In this document: in pieces, positions 9,291-18,192 of the stretch
How the letters are laid out: every line of letters starts with the position of its first letter
Numbering within the stretch: the first letter of the stretch is position 1
Source: Paraburkholderia sp. Tr-20389
Lineage (GTDB): Bacteria > Pseudomonadota > Gammaproteobacteria > Burkholderiales > Burkholderiaceae
NCBI RefSeq assembly: GCF_017104565.1
Contig: NZ_JAAGPD010000002.1
Location: forward strand, 186,001-250,000
Direction of reading: 5' to 3'
Length of the DNA stretch: 64,000 bases
Made by a program: the position numbers and the translations under genes
The notes under the pieces: model-generated
The model's input: only the letters and a program-made list of their open reading frames with translations
Database searches by the model: none
What the model was told of the DNA's origin: nothing

Positions 9291-9831
9291 ATGCAGGCTG
9301 TAAAAAATCCGCGTGCGTTTGCGTGCTCCCGCACCACGCCGTCGCCTCCCGGACGATGCTGACGAGCGACTGCGTGCCGTCGACCGTCAGCGTCAGCGGT
9401 TCTGCAACTGGCCTTTCCAAGGTGGCGAACTGGCTTTCGACCAACGACGCCGGCATGAAATGGCTCTCGCGTTGCGCCACGCGCCGCAGCGCCTCGGTCT
9501 GCGGCAGATCGAGAAAAACGAAGCCCAGTGACGAAGTCGCGGTGCGCAGGCGGTTGCGATAGCGCTGTCTGAGGGCCGAACACGCAAGCACGGCGCGCTC
9601 GCCGCGACCGACCACCCGTTCGATTTCCTCCGAGAGCCGGTCGAGCCAGCCCGCGCGGTCCTCATCGGTCAGCGGGATGCCGCGCGCCATCTTGTCGACG
9701 TTCGCTTGCGGGTGAAAGGCGTCGCCTTCGATCAGCACGCCGCCGATCCCCGCAGCCAGCGCCTGAGCGACGCTGCTTTTGCCGCAGCCCGCGACACCCA
9801 TGACCACCAGCGATGAAATGTGCCCGATCAT
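9289..9831 (-). CDS. gntK: gluconokinase
   Basis: A 180-residue P-loop kinase that phosphorylates gluconate to 6-phosphogluconate in the cytoplasm. The Walker A motif is VMGVAGCGKSS near the N-terminus. The GntK signatures IEGDAFHPQANVDKMARG and PLTDEDRAGWLDRL are present, as are ACSALRQRYRNRLR and FVFLDLP. The ATG at 9831 follows AAGGAGG at ideal spacing; the GTG two codons earlier lies inside that ribosome-binding site and is rejected. An operator palindrome sits 18 bases upstream. Confidence 0.95.
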   Translation of the reverse strand: MIGHISSLVVMGVAGCGKSSVAQALAAGIGGVLIEGDAFHPQANVDKMARGIPLTDEDRAGWLDRLSEEIERVVGRGERAVLACSALRQRYRNRLRTATSSLGFVFLDLPQTEALRRVAQRESHFMPASLVESQFATLERPVAEPLTLTVDGTQSLVSIVREATAWCGSTQTHADFLQPA

Positions 9832-9848
9832 ATGCACCTCCTTCGTTC

Positions 9849-9864
9849 GAGACAGCGCTGTCTC
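9849..9864. promoter_or_regulatory. GntR-type operator O2
   Basis: This is a second exact copy of GAGACAGCGCTGTCTC, extended to an 18-bp palindrome by flanking C and G. It is immediately upstream of gntK, between gntK and the divergent regulator gene. Confidence 0.8.
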
Positions 9865-9953
9865 GGAAGACTAAAAAATTAAGGCCGCGATATGGGTACT
9901 CGTTCCGCCCCCGGTTTGGGGCACTCCTGATCGAGCCCTATTGCGCAAGCCTT

Positions 9954-9969
9954 GAGACAGCGCTATCCT
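9954..9969. promoter_or_regulatory. degenerate GntR-type operator O3
   Basis: GAGACAGCGCTATCCT keeps the left half-site and centre of O1/O2 with two changes in the right half. It ends nine bases before the regulator ATG, a position suited to autorepression. Its centre is 105 bp from that of O2. Confidence 0.6.
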
Positions 9970-9978
9970 AAATCGATC

Positions 9979-11007
9979 ATGGCGACCTCGACACCTAGGA
10001 AAACCCGAAGCACCGGCCGGCCGACGCTCGACGCCGTCGCCGAACTGGCCGGCGTAAGTTCGATTACCGCGTCGCGCGTCCTGCGCGGCGTGGGTTCCGT
10101 CGGACCGGAATACGTGCAACGGGTAAAGGCCGCAGCGGCAGAGCTGAACTACGTCACGAACCCCGCGGCGCGCGCACTCGCGTCGTCGCGCAGCGGGACG
10201 GTGGCCGTCGTCATTCCGTCGCTGTCGAACGCGGTGTTCGTCGACGTGCTCGAATCGATTCACAACGTGCTGCGTCCACGCGGCTACGAAATCCTGATCG
10301 GGAATTCGCACTACTCGCGCAACGCGGAAGAAGACCTGATCCGCCACTACCTTGCATCGCCGCCGAGCGGGCTCATCGTGACCGGCTTCGACCGGACCGA
10401 AAGCGCGCGCCGTCTGATCGAGGCGAGCGGCGTGCCCTGCGTGCACATCATGGAACTCGAAAAAGCCGAGGGCGTTCACTGCGTCGGCTTCTCGCAAGCG
10501 AAGGCAGGTGAAGCCGTCGCGAACCATCTGATCGCGCGAGGTTGCCGGCGCAACGCATTCGTCGCGGCACAGCTCGACTCACGGATGATGCAGCGTGGGG
10601 AAGGCTTTCGCGAAGCGCTGCGGCGCAATGGACTGTACGACGCCGAACTCGAAGTGCTCACGCCTGCGCCCTCGTCCATCGGGCTTGGATGCGATCTGTT
10701 CCGCCAGTTGCTGCAGCGACGGCCGGATGTCGACGGCATCTTCTTCGGCAATGACGATCTCGCGCAGGGCGCGCTCTTCGAAGCGCGCCGTCAGGGCATC
10801 GACATTCCGAATCAGGTGGCGATCGTCGGCTTCAACGATCTGGCAGGCGCCGCGGATTGCGTGCCGCGACTCACCACAGTTCGCACACCGCGAGCGGAAG
10901 TCGGACGCGTGGCGTCCAACCTGCTGCTGTCGATGATCGACAACAAGCCTGTCGCGTCGCCCGTCGTCGATCTCGGCTACGAACTGGTCGTGCGGGAAAG
11001 CGCCTGA
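9979..11007 (+). CDS. gntR: LacI-family gluconate repressor
   Basis: A 342-residue LacI/GalR regulator. The helix-turn-helix is near the N-terminus (PTLDAVAELAGVSSITASRV) with hinge NPAARALAS, followed by a periplasmic-binding-protein-like effector domain. It is transcribed divergently from gntK, and its own leader and both downstream transcription units carry copies of one palindrome. I infer that it represses gntK, the MFS gene and itself, with gluconate or 6-phosphogluconate as inducer. The ATG at 9979 is chosen because an earlier in-frame TTG would place the operator inside the coding sequence; the ribosome-binding site is weak. Confidence 0.88.
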   Translation: MATSTPRKTRSTGRPTLDAVAELAGVSSITASRVLRGVGSVGPEYVQRVKAAAAELNYVTNPAARALASSRSGTVAVVIPSLSNAVFVDVLESIHNVLRPRGYEILIGNSHYSRNAEEDLIRHYLASPPSGLIVTGFDRTESARRLIEASGVPCVHIMELEKAEGVHCVGFSQAKAGEAVANHLIARGCRRNAFVAAQLDSRMMQRGEGFREALRRNGLYDAELEVLTPAPSSIGLGCDLFRQLLQRRPDVDGIFFGNDDLAQGALFEARRQGIDIPNQVAIVGFNDLAGAADCVPRLTTVRTPRAEVGRVASNLLLSMIDNKPVASPVVDLGYELVVRESA

Positions 11008-11145
11008 AGTTCGGCATGACGATGTCGCTGGCTGGGAAAGACGCACATCAGCCGTCTTTCCAGCGAAACCCACGGTAAGCCAGCGCAGAAAACCTTTTTG
11101 CAAAGCGGTCTGTCTGAAGGGCTGATTCAACTTCAGTCATTCAAT

Positions 11146-11493
11146 ATGCGGGCTTCGATCTTCTGCGTTGTTTTCGCCATTTTCGTTTGCGGGTTTGCAG
11201 TGACGTCGTGTGACGACAGCGTCGATGACGTCGTCGACGGCGACGGTTCAGACTATGTCGCGCCAACCACGTGCATGGAGCGTCTCTATTATCCGCTCGG
11301 TCTGCGCACGATCGCACTCGCCGACTTCTGCTACGGCGCGGGTGGCCTGCAGGTACTGCACGACCACTACCGCTTCAGCTATGCCGACATGATCGACGCA
11401 GGCACGACCTTGCCGATGGAAAACTTAGCGCTCGGCGGGGCGCACCGCAGTGCACGCGATCGACGCTCAGACGACGACCGATCGGCGCACTAG
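11146..11493 (+). CDS. possible small lipoprotein, unknown function
   Basis: A 115-residue frame with a hydrophobic leader and possible lipobox (FAVTSC at about residue 22), followed by an acidic stretch rich in Asp ([14 protein letters not shown]). The middle part ([27 protein letters not shown]) looks protein-like and codon third positions are GC-rich as in neighbours. The last 30 residues are arginine- and aspartate-rich and less convincing. It ends by overlapping the convergent chemoreceptor gene by 4 bases. I do not recognise a family. Confidence 0.45.
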   Translation: MRASIFCVVFAIFVCGFAVTSCDDSVDDVVDGDGSDYVAPTTCMERLYYPLGLRTIALADFCYGAGGLQVLHDHYRFSYADMIDAGTTLPMENLALGGAHRSARDRRSDDDRSAH

Positions 11494-13028
11494 CGCAGAC
11501 GGAATGCCCCCACCATTTCCCGCAAGCGTCCCGCCTGTTCATCGAGCGATGTTGCAGCGGCTGCGGCCTGTTCGACGAGTGCGGCGTTCTGTTGCGTCAC
11601 CTCGTCCATTTGCGACACCGCGCGATTGACCTGCTCGATACCTGTGCTCTGCTCGACAGACGCTGCCGCGATCTCGTTCATGATGTCGCTGACCCGCTGG
11701 ATCGATTGCACGATCTCATGCATACGTTGCCCGGCAACCGTGACTTGCGTCGTGCCTTCATCGACCCGCACTGCGGACGATTGAATCAGTGCCTTCACTT
11801 CCTTGGCAGCCGTTGCGCTGCGCTGCGCGAGCGCGCGGACTTCTCCCGCGACCACGGCAAAGCCGCGCCCTTCTTCGCCGGCCCGAGCCGCCTCGACTGC
11901 AGCATTCAACGCGAGGATATTGGTCTGGAAGGCAATGCCTTCAATGACGGCGATGATTTCGCCGATCTTGTTCGAGCCATCGGCGATGCCTTGCATCATC
12001 GTGATGACTTCTTCGACAGCCTGACCGCCGCGTCGTGTCGCCTCGGTCGCAAGCACGGCGAGTTCGCTCGCCTGCTGCACATTGTCGGCATTCTGCTTGA
12101 CCGTTGCAGTCAGTTGCTCCATGCTCGCCGCCGTTTCCTGCAACGATGCCGCCTGTTCCTCGGTCCGTTGCGACAGATCGATGTTCCCTTGCGCAATCTC
12201 GCCCGCGCCGGTCGCGATCGATTCACTCGTCCCATGAATCCCCTGCACCAGATCGATCAGCCTTGTCCGCATCTCTCCCAGCGCGAACAGCAGGCTCGAT
12301 CGATCCGATGAAGCAAGCCGGAGATTCGCCGTCAGATTGCCTGACGCGATGTACGCAGCAAACGCGGCCGCCTCCGCCGGCTCGCCACCCAGTTCCCGCT
12401 TCAGGCTGCGCGTCATCACCCACGCCATGCAGCCCACCGCGATGAAAATCACGAGCGAGATCGCGATCAGCGTTCTGGCAAGCGTCCAATACGTCGCGTT
12501 GATGTCGTCGTAGAAAAAGCCCGTGCCGATCCACCATTGCCAGCCGGGGATCTCAACCACGCCTTGCAATTTTGCCTCCAGCGGGCCGTCTGCTGAACGC
12601 TTGATCAGCACGTCCACCATTGCGAAATGATCTTTAGAAAGACCCTGCCGGTACGCCTGCGTGTCCGTGAGATCGCCGGATCTCGTCTTGTTGCCGCCCG
12701 CCTTCGTGCCGATGAGCTTCGGGTTGGGGTGCACGATATTGATGCTGTCGGTATTCGTCACCCAGAAATAGCTCTGGCTGTTCGCATTCAATTGCGAGAG
12801 CGCCGTTTTGGCGGCAGCTTGAGCATCCTCGCGACTGAGTTTGCCGCTTGCTTCGAGCCCCTGGTAATAGAGCACCAGGTGTTCAGCTTTGGTCAGCAGC
12901 GTCTTGATCTGCGCCGTACGGCTTTCGGTCAGCGCGTGGTCGAGTTGAATCAACGACACCGCCGCGATGGCTATGACACCGGCGAGCGCCGTGCCGACAA
13001 TCAACATCAGTTTGATCGCAACTTTCAT
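11490..13028 (-). CDS. methyl-accepting chemotaxis protein, single-Cache type
   Basis: A 512-residue chemoreceptor. It has transmembrane helices at about residues 7-28 and 185-207, between them a periplasmic single Cache domain ([20 protein letters not shown] and [14 protein letters not shown]), then HAMP and a cytoplasmic signalling domain. The hairpin tip is conserved ([20 protein letters not shown]), and methylation-site helices include [17 protein letters not shown]. Cache domains of this type bind small acids in other receptors, but the ligand here cannot be read. A close paralogue is encoded at 22271-23806. No other chemotaxis genes are nearby, so it must feed a pathway encoded elsewhere. 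Confidence 0.93.
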   Translation of the reverse strand: MKVAIKLMLIVGTALAGVIAIAAVSLIQLDHALTESRTAQIKTLLTKAEHLVLYYQGLEASGKLSREDAQAAAKTALSQLNANSQSYFWVTNTDSINIVHPNPKLIGTKAGGNKTRSGDLTDTQAYRQGLSKDHFAMVDVLIKRSADGPLEAKLQGVVEIPGWQWWIGTGFFYDDINATYWTLARTLIAISLVIFIAVGCMAWVMTRSLKRELGGEPAEAAAFAAYIASGNLTANLRLASSDRSSLLFALGEMRTRLIDLVQGIHGTSESIATGAGEIAQGNIDLSQRTEEQAASLQETAASMEQLTATVKQNADNVQQASELAVLATEATRRGGQAVEEVITMMQGIADGSNKIGEIIAVIEGIAFQTNILALNAAVEAARAGEEGRGFAVVAGEVRALAQRSATAAKEVKALIQSSAVRVDEGTTQVTVAGQRMHEIVQSIQRVSDIMNEIAAASVEQSTGIEQVNRAVSQMDEVTQQNAALVEQAAAAATSLDEQAGRLREMVGAFRLR

Positions 13029-13362
13029 CGAATGAAATTATTTGAAATGTGCTCTTAACAGAACCTGGCCTTATTCCAGTCTCTTGCTTCCCCGAGCGAC
13101 CGGAATCAGGATGACCTCATTACACAGTCGCGGCGTAGCTTACGAGCGGCGCATATCGCGCCACAAGAAGGCAAACGTGTGCCTGCGCGATCATCGAACG
13201 TTTGCGTACGTTCAGCGCACCATATGCGGGTTTTCGATGGGCGCTAATATTGCCGCCCGGCGGCAACCAGTTGGAAAGATGCGACAAGACAGCCGTAAGC
13301 CCTTGCGTGTAACACGCGTCGTATACTCGGCCGATCGAAAAACGAAGCGAGACTGATCCGGC
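13029..13362. other. divergent intergenic region with palindrome
   Basis: This 334-base gap lies between the divergent chemoreceptor and glycosyltransferase genes. No convincing gene is seen. It holds a perfect inverted repeat (TTGCCGCCCGGCGGCAA, 13250-13266) and a possible -10 hexamer TATACT (13322-13327) upstream of the glycosyltransferase, without a well-spaced -35. Confidence 0.5.
13250..13266. repeat. 17-bp perfect inverted repeat
   Basis: TTGCCGCC and GGCGGCAA flank a single C. It lies 97 bases before the glycosyltransferase start and could be a regulator operator; no matching regulator is adjacent. Confidence 0.5.
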
Positions 13363-14586
13363 ATGCGTGGTACCGCTGAAGCAGCAACCTGCAATCCGCT
13401 GTCGCGGTCCTCGTCGCGCCCTCACCTCGTGATCGATGCTCGAACGATGCTCAGCGAGCACACCAGCGGGATCGGGCGCTACGCATCGGGCATCGTGCAG
13501 GGTATCGACATGCTCGCGGCTGCAGGTCGATTCTCGTATTCGTTACTCGTGCCTCACAAGCAGATGGAACGGGTCAGCGCTTTGCAGCTACCGCACTGCT
13601 CGGGCATCGCGCCGTTGCGCTCGCTGGCCAAAAGCCTGGCGCATCAGATTCTGAAGCGTGGTTTGAACTTCTCGCTGGACGCATTGCTACCGAAAGGTCA
13701 CTACTACTTTCCCGCGTTCACGGTGCTGCCGATGCGTTCACGCACAACGGCTGTCGTCGTCCATGACCTCGCGCACCTCGATGTCCCTCACTACGTCGAA
13801 ACGGGCAACGTCGAATTGCTGCGCTACGCTCTGCCACGCTCTATCCGGCAGGCACAATCGATCATCGCGGTGTCCAAGTACACAAAACAGCGGATCGCTC
13901 ATCATTTCCAGGTCGATCCTTCTGCGATTCACGTTGCACCGCCTGCCGTCGATAGAAGCGTTTATCGCCGCATCGATCCCACGGTTGCGCGCGAGACGCG
14001 CGAGCGATATGGCGTTTCATGCGGCGACTATCTGCTCGCGGTCGGCACGCTCGAACCGCGCAAGAATCTGGTCAACCTCATCGACGCATTCGCTTCGCTG
14101 CCTGCTGCGATCCACCGGACGCATTCGCTCGTGCTGGTTGGCGCCAACGGCTGGGACAAGGGCGCAGCGCACGCCCGCATCGCACAAGCCAAGGCAAACG
14201 GTGTCGACATCGTGCGGCCAGCCGGATTTGTTCGCGATGACGACATGGCCGCGTTTTACAGCGGTGCACGCGGGCTTGCCTTCGTCCCTCATTACGAAGG
14301 ATTCGGCATTCCGCCGCTCGAAGCGTATGCCTGCGGAACACCCGTGCTGGCGAGCCGCGTCGCGTCGGTGCCGGAGGCGGCCGGCGACATAGCCTGTTAC
14401 GTGGATGATCCTTCGGACGTTGCCGCAATCGGACGCGGATTGCTGGAGTTGCTATCTATCGACGAGCAGCGGCGAAAGACGATGGAACCGCTGATGAACC
14501 TGCATCTCGACAGATTCGAGTGGTTGCGCAGTGCGGCGCTGACTGTCAGCGCAATGACGGGAATTCCGGTTTCCGAGTTGATGTGA
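13363..14586 (+). CDS. family 4 glycosyltransferase
   Basis: A 407-residue GT-B fold glycosyltransferase. The N-terminal domain begins with HLVIDARTMLSEHTSGIGRY, the acceptor-side glycine loop of the family. The C-terminal domain has LLAVGTLEPRKNLVNLIDAF and the donor-binding E-x7-E motif (HYEGFGIPPLEAYACGTPV). It should transfer a sugar from a nucleotide donor to a polysaccharide or lipid at the cytoplasmic face. There are no other polysaccharide genes around it, so the product is unknown. The start may lie downstream of the first ATG, since the first 20 residues are not conserved-looking. Confidence 0.88.
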   Translation: MRGTAEAATCNPLSRSSSRPHLVIDARTMLSEHTSGIGRYASGIVQGIDMLAAAGRFSYSLLVPHKQMERVSALQLPHCSGIAPLRSLAKSLAHQILKRGLNFSLDALLPKGHYYFPAFTVLPMRSRTTAVVVHDLAHLDVPHYVETGNVELLRYALPRSIRQAQSIIAVSKYTKQRIAHHFQVDPSAIHVAPPAVDRSVYRRIDPTVARETRERYGVSCGDYLLAVGTLEPRKNLVNLIDAFASLPAAIHRTHSLVLVGANGWDKGAAHARIAQAKANGVDIVRPAGFVRDDDMAAFYSGARGLAFVPHYEGFGIPPLEAYACGTPVLASRVASVPEAAGDIACYVDDPSDVAAIGRGLLELLSIDEQRRKTMEPLMNLHLDRFEWLRSAALTVSAMTGIPVSELM

Positions 14587-14611
14587 TTCTGACCGGCGCT
14601 TGTCGGCGCTC

Positions 14612-14824
14612 TCACATATACGCGTCGATATGCCGGTCGCGATAAAGAATCGCTTCTTCATACGAGGGTGCTTCGTGGATCACCTTTCCCTCGTAAAGCA
14701 CGTTGCATCCATCGACTGTCAGTGGAATAACCACCGTACGCCGTGGATCATGGCGACTCTCTTGCCCACGATGAAAGCGACTTCTCGCCAGCAGCAACAA
14801 CCGATCAAGCAAAGCGGATTTCAT
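14612..14824 (-). CDS. small hypothetical protein
   Basis: A 70-residue frame facing the end of the glycosyltransferase gene. The C-terminal 40 residues (VIPLTVDGCNVLYEGKVIHE, then APSYEEAILYRDRHIDAYM) read like a folded small protein with good codon use, whereas the first 28 are basic and may be non-coding. There is no strong ribosome-binding site before the ATG at 14824. I do not recognise the family. Confidence 0.45.
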   Translation of the reverse strand: MKSALLDRLLLLARSRFHRGQESRHDPRRTVVIPLTVDGCNVLYEGKVIHEAPSYEEAILYRDRHIDAYM

Positions 14825-15187
14825 GTCAAACGGTGGATCGATGCGTTAGACGGATATCACTCGTCCTGTTGCGCATCATAGAGAAACAAATATCCACTTT
14901 CCGGCCTGGAAATAAACGGCAAGCTTAAAACTCCATTACGGAAATCCTGACAACTCACTCAGGAAAGTCCTGATGACGAATGTGCCGGCGAGAAGAAGAG
15001 AAGAAAAGGAAAGTTACGCGGGAAATTTTTCGCCAGTAATCCATATTGATCGGTCACATCGACGCTGTACTATGCGCGCTGAGACCAGCCGTATTCAACT
15101 TTATGTCGAACGTCGCAACGCGTTGTCAGAAATCGAATGAACGCGATGTTCACAATTCACTATAAAACTAACGCCGCGGGGTTCGCG
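14825..15187. other. AT-richer intergenic region
   Basis: About 360 bases with lower GC than the surroundings, including a purine-rich run around 14990-15010. Apart from a sigma-70-like promoter near its right end I see no gene or structured RNA. Confidence 0.4.
15046..15073 (+). promoter_or_regulatory. possible sigma-70 promoter of DUF2844 gene
   Basis: TTGATC (-35) and TACTAT (-10) are separated by 16 bases and point at the DUF2844 gene, whose start is 115 bases downstream. Confidence 0.4.
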
Positions 15188-15664
15188 ATGACCAAGCACG
15201 CAGTGCACCTGCTTGCCTGTTTGATTGGATTGACGAGTACGATGCACGTCCATGCAGAGCTTGGAGGCTCACCTGCCTATCAGGCCAATGGCGATGCGAA
15301 AGTGACCGTCGCGCACACCTATCGCACGCGTTCGAATGTGCCGTATACGCTCTATATCACCACATTGGACGCGGGCATAACGGTCAAGGAATACGCATCG
15401 CAATCGGGCAACGTTTTCGCCGTCGCATGGGACGAGCAGAAGTCGCAGACTGCGCCTGTGGATCGTTTGCTGGGTGCCTACGTTTCCTGCTATCAGCAGG
15501 CCGTCAATGCAGCCGGCACGCAAAGCAGCACGCTTGCGGACAACCTGAACATCGAACAGAGCGGCCTTTCCATTCGCATCGGGCACAGCAAGGAGCACAC
15601 TTCCGGGCGTGTGTACTTGCGCCAGGCTCTGCCCGCCGGTCTGGAAGAAGCCGCGATCAACTAA
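15188..15664 (+). CDS. DUF2844 exported protein
   Basis: A 158-residue exported protein. The signal peptide (MTKHAVHLLACLIGLTSTMH) probably ends at HVHA before ELGGSP. The mature part has the DUF2844 hallmarks: the GG near the N-terminus, YITTLDAGITVKEYASQSGN, VFAVAWDEQ, LLGAYVSCYQQAV, and a C-terminal QALPAGLE. An earlier in-frame ATG exists at 15137, but GGGG before 15188 and the position of the signal peptide favour this start. DUF2844 genes in Burkholderia are often followed by DUF3443; here that partner is missing and an adhesin-like gene converges instead. Confidence 0.8.
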   Translation: MTKHAVHLLACLIGLTSTMHVHAELGGSPAYQANGDAKVTVAHTYRTRSNVPYTLYITTLDAGITVKEYASQSGNVFAVAWDEQKSQTAPVDRLLGAYVSCYQQAVNAAGTQSSTLADNLNIEQSGLSIRIGHSKEHTSGRVYLRQALPAGLEEAAIN

Positions 15665-15695
15665 CTCGTCGGAAAACGTTTCGAGCGCGAAAGCT

Positions 15696-16625
15696 TTATC
15701 GGCGAATGTTCATTGTCCTTCCTGCGTTCTGCATAGACCCGACGCCAGGGTCGTCGCGCGACCAGCCACCGGAAGTTCGATCGAACATATCGAGACCGCC
15801 GACCACGGGCGCACTCGCCCAACTTCCGGCAGGTGCGCGCGGCTGCACATTCGTTTTCGCTGAGATCCCGGCTCCGTTACCGAATCGATAGCCACTGCCG
15901 GTTTCGATCACGGCACTGACGACGACCCCGCAGCCGCCGCTCAACATCAATGCTTCTTGTGAAAAGCTGCCCATCGTGCCGACGCCCGTCGTGATCGCGC
16001 CGCTTGCACGTGGCGAGCCATCGCACTGCCGCGCGGCGACGGCGACGCTGCCGCCCGCCATCGACACGTCGGCCAGCTCAACGCCTCCGGCAGTCACGCT
16101 CAGCAGCGGACCGGCTTCTATCGTCCCGTCCTGGACGACACCCGTCTTGATGAAATCGACCTGCACGGAAAAGCCGGTGAGTTTATCCGCATTACCGGGC
16201 AGCGGTGCCTCATAGGGAACATCCCGCGCGGCATCGTCGATGCCCGCGAAGCTGCCGCCCTTTGCGCGGATGCGGATGCCCAGTCCTGCGATCCCTGTAC
16301 GGTAGACACCCGCGATATCCGGCGATGGCTGCCAGCGCGCAGCGAGCCGCACCGCCCGCGAATTCGGCGGATTCGTGCACGCGAAGTGCATGTCGCTATC
16401 GGCGGCTACGCGAACTGAAGCGAGCATCGTGCCGACAGGAGCATTGAAAGGCACAGTCAGGATAGCTGTGGGAAGGATCAGATGCTGGACGGCTTCCTTG
16501 CCATGACATTCAGCGTGGGCTGGCTTACTTGCCGCCAGGAAAAGTCCGGTGAAAAACGCTATGTGCACAACGAATCCACAAAACGCTTGTTTAGCTATCC
16601 GTAGTCTCACAGTACCTTCATGCAA
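15696..16625 (-). CDS. fimbrial tip adhesin-like protein, atypical C-terminus
   Basis: A 309-residue exported protein (signal peptide ending near PAHA). Residues about 38-195 look like the lectin domain of MrkD/type 1 tip adhesins: FNAPVGTMLASVRVAADSDM, a cysteine, GVYRTGIAGLGIRIRAKGG, and FSVQVDFIKTGVVQDGTIEA. The C-terminal 110 residues should be a pilin domain completed by a donor strand, but they are short, glycine- and serine-rich and end in arginines (NAGRTMNIRR) without the expected final beta-strand. No chaperone, usher or major pilin gene is adjacent. It may be a decayed or frameshifted adhesin, or a divergent surface protein. Confidence 0.6.
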   Translation of the reverse strand: MHEGTVRLRIAKQAFCGFVVHIAFFTGLFLAASKPAHAECHGKEAVQHLILPTAILTVPFNAPVGTMLASVRVAADSDMHFACTNPPNSRAVRLAARWQPSPDIAGVYRTGIAGLGIRIRAKGGSFAGIDDAARDVPYEAPLPGNADKLTGFSVQVDFIKTGVVQDGTIEAGPLLSVTAGGVELADVSMAGGSVAVAARQCDGSPRASGAITTGVGTMGSFSQEALMLSGGCGVVVSAVIETGSGYRFGNGAGISAKTNVQPRAPAGSWASAPVVGGLDMFDRTSGGWSRDDPGVGSMQNAGRTMNIRR

Positions 16626-16892
16626 AGATGAGTCTGCGAGATTCTACAAAGTTGCGTGAAACTGGTTCACCCTTGATTTCTTACCGTAGATATCTGAAGC
16701 GATTCGCCCTGAAGCGGCCCCTCCGTGCTTCCTTTATCAGTGATCCGTCAGCCCCAGCATCTTGTCGAAGAAAACACTGGCAAGCACACCGGCGACGAAT
16801 CCGTTCTTCAACAAGGTGGCCGTGTTTTCCGGGCCAGCGCGTGCAGTTATGACACAGCGCCACGCTTAAGAGCGTCACTGCTGACACTTCAG

Positions 16893-18071
16893 TCAACGCA
16901 CGAAGTCGATCGCGACGGGAGTCGGCATGTCCGCCGACTCCCCCGTATCGGACAGCTTGCCGGATGCGGGATCGATCGCGAACACATTGACCTTGCCGCT
17001 GCGCTGGTTGGCAACGAACATCCATTTCCCCGAAGGATGGATCGCAAAGCCCCACGGCTTGTCGCCGCCCGACGACGTGCGTTGAATCAGCGAAAGCGTT
17101 CCCGCTTCGCCATTCACGCGATATACGATCAGTTCGTTCTCGGCCCGGTTCTCGACATAGATAAAGCGTCCATCGCGACTCACGGCAATTTCCGCTCCGC
17201 TTTTCACGCCCTTGAATCCATCGCTGCTGACGGGCAAGGTCTGTATGAGAGTCAGGCGCCCTTGCGTGTCATCCCAGCGCAGCACCATCAGTTCCGCCGA
17301 CAACTCGGTGAGAAGATAAACGAACTGTCCGTTCGAGCCGAACGCGAGATGCCGTGGACCACTGCCGGGCGCTACTGCGAAAGCATGCGGACTGGCTTCG
17401 TCATCGGTGGCCAACGCATGCGTCGCGCGTTGAAAGCCGTAGATGAACACACGATCGGCGCCGAAATCGGGAACCAGCACGTAACGTCCCGAAGGGTCGA
17501 TCACAGCACTGTGAGCATGCGCACTCGCCTGCCGCCGGTTCGGTCCGGAACCCGTTTCCTTCACCGTCGATACGAGCGGGCCGAGACTGCCGTCCGCATG
17601 CACCACGATGCTCGACACCGATCCGCTGCCGTAGTTCGCGGCAAGCAAGGTCGTGGCGGGCGTGTCCAGCAGCAGATTGGTCGTGCCTGTGCCGCCCGCG
17701 AGGACCGCGTCCACTTTCGTCAGCGCGCCCGTTGCACGGTTGACTGCATAGGCGGTGACGCTGCCTTCTCGCGAGTTGTCGTCATCGACGGCATAGAGAA
17801 CAGGCAATTGCGGATGCGACGTCACCCACGTCGACCGCGTGCCGGTGGCAACGACGCCGATCGCGTTCAGCTTGCCCGTGGAGGGATCGAAGCGCAGCGC
17901 GTGGATCTGGCTATCCTGCGTGCCGACATAGACGAGATCGGTGTGCGTATCCGCCCGTTGTGCGGAGATGCCCTTGCATCCGCCGATCATCCCCGTCCAC
18001 ACAGTCAGTGCGACGAATGCGACCGCGAAACCGTAACGCGTCAGCCTGTTTCTCTGGAGGGACCGAATCAT
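16893..18071 (-). CDS. lactonase-family seven-bladed propeller lipoprotein
   Basis: A 392-residue protein with a lipobox (MIGGC at about residue 32), so probably an envelope lipoprotein. The rest is a beta-propeller of the 6-phosphogluconolactonase (YbhE/Pgl) family, with repeats such as DLVYVGTQDSQIHALRFDPS, SAVIDPSGRYVLVPDFGADR, PRHLAFGSNGQFVYLLTELS and GFAIHPSGKWMFVANQRSG. True cytoplasmic Pgl lacks a lipobox, so the substrate is probably another extracytoplasmic lactone, or the protein is a binding propeller. It is transcribed alone between the adhesin-like and AraC genes. Confidence 0.82.
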   Translation of the reverse strand: MIRSLQRNRLTRYGFAVAFVALTVWTGMIGGCKGISAQRADTHTDLVYVGTQDSQIHALRFDPSTGKLNAIGVVATGTRSTWVTSHPQLPVLYAVDDDNSREGSVTAYAVNRATGALTKVDAVLAGGTGTTNLLLDTPATTLLAANYGSGSVSSIVVHADGSLGPLVSTVKETGSGPNRRQASAHAHSAVIDPSGRYVLVPDFGADRVFIYGFQRATHALATDDEASPHAFAVAPGSGPRHLAFGSNGQFVYLLTELSAELMVLRWDDTQGRLTLIQTLPVSSDGFKGVKSGAEIAVSRDGRFIYVENRAENELIVYRVNGEAGTLSLIQRTSSGGDKPWGFAIHPSGKWMFVANQRSGKVNVFAIDPASGKLSDTGESADMPTPVAIDFVR

Positions 18072-18192
18072 CAGCGGTTAGCCTGGAGGATAAATTGGCC
18101 AAGCGTACTGGATTCAGTGTTGGACGTCCTTGCACGAAACGCGGGTTCGCTTGTATTTTTGGATTCGCCGGCGTCGACACGTCGAAATGCGC

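Noticed and set aside
9952-9978. Upstream TTG start for the LacI-type regulator
   Set aside because: It would place the operator within the coding sequence and add nine residues not seen in the family N-terminus.
15046-15062. TTGATCGGTCACATCGA considered as another FNR box
   Set aside because: The half-site spacing is wrong and the right half does not match; it is better read as part of a -35 element.
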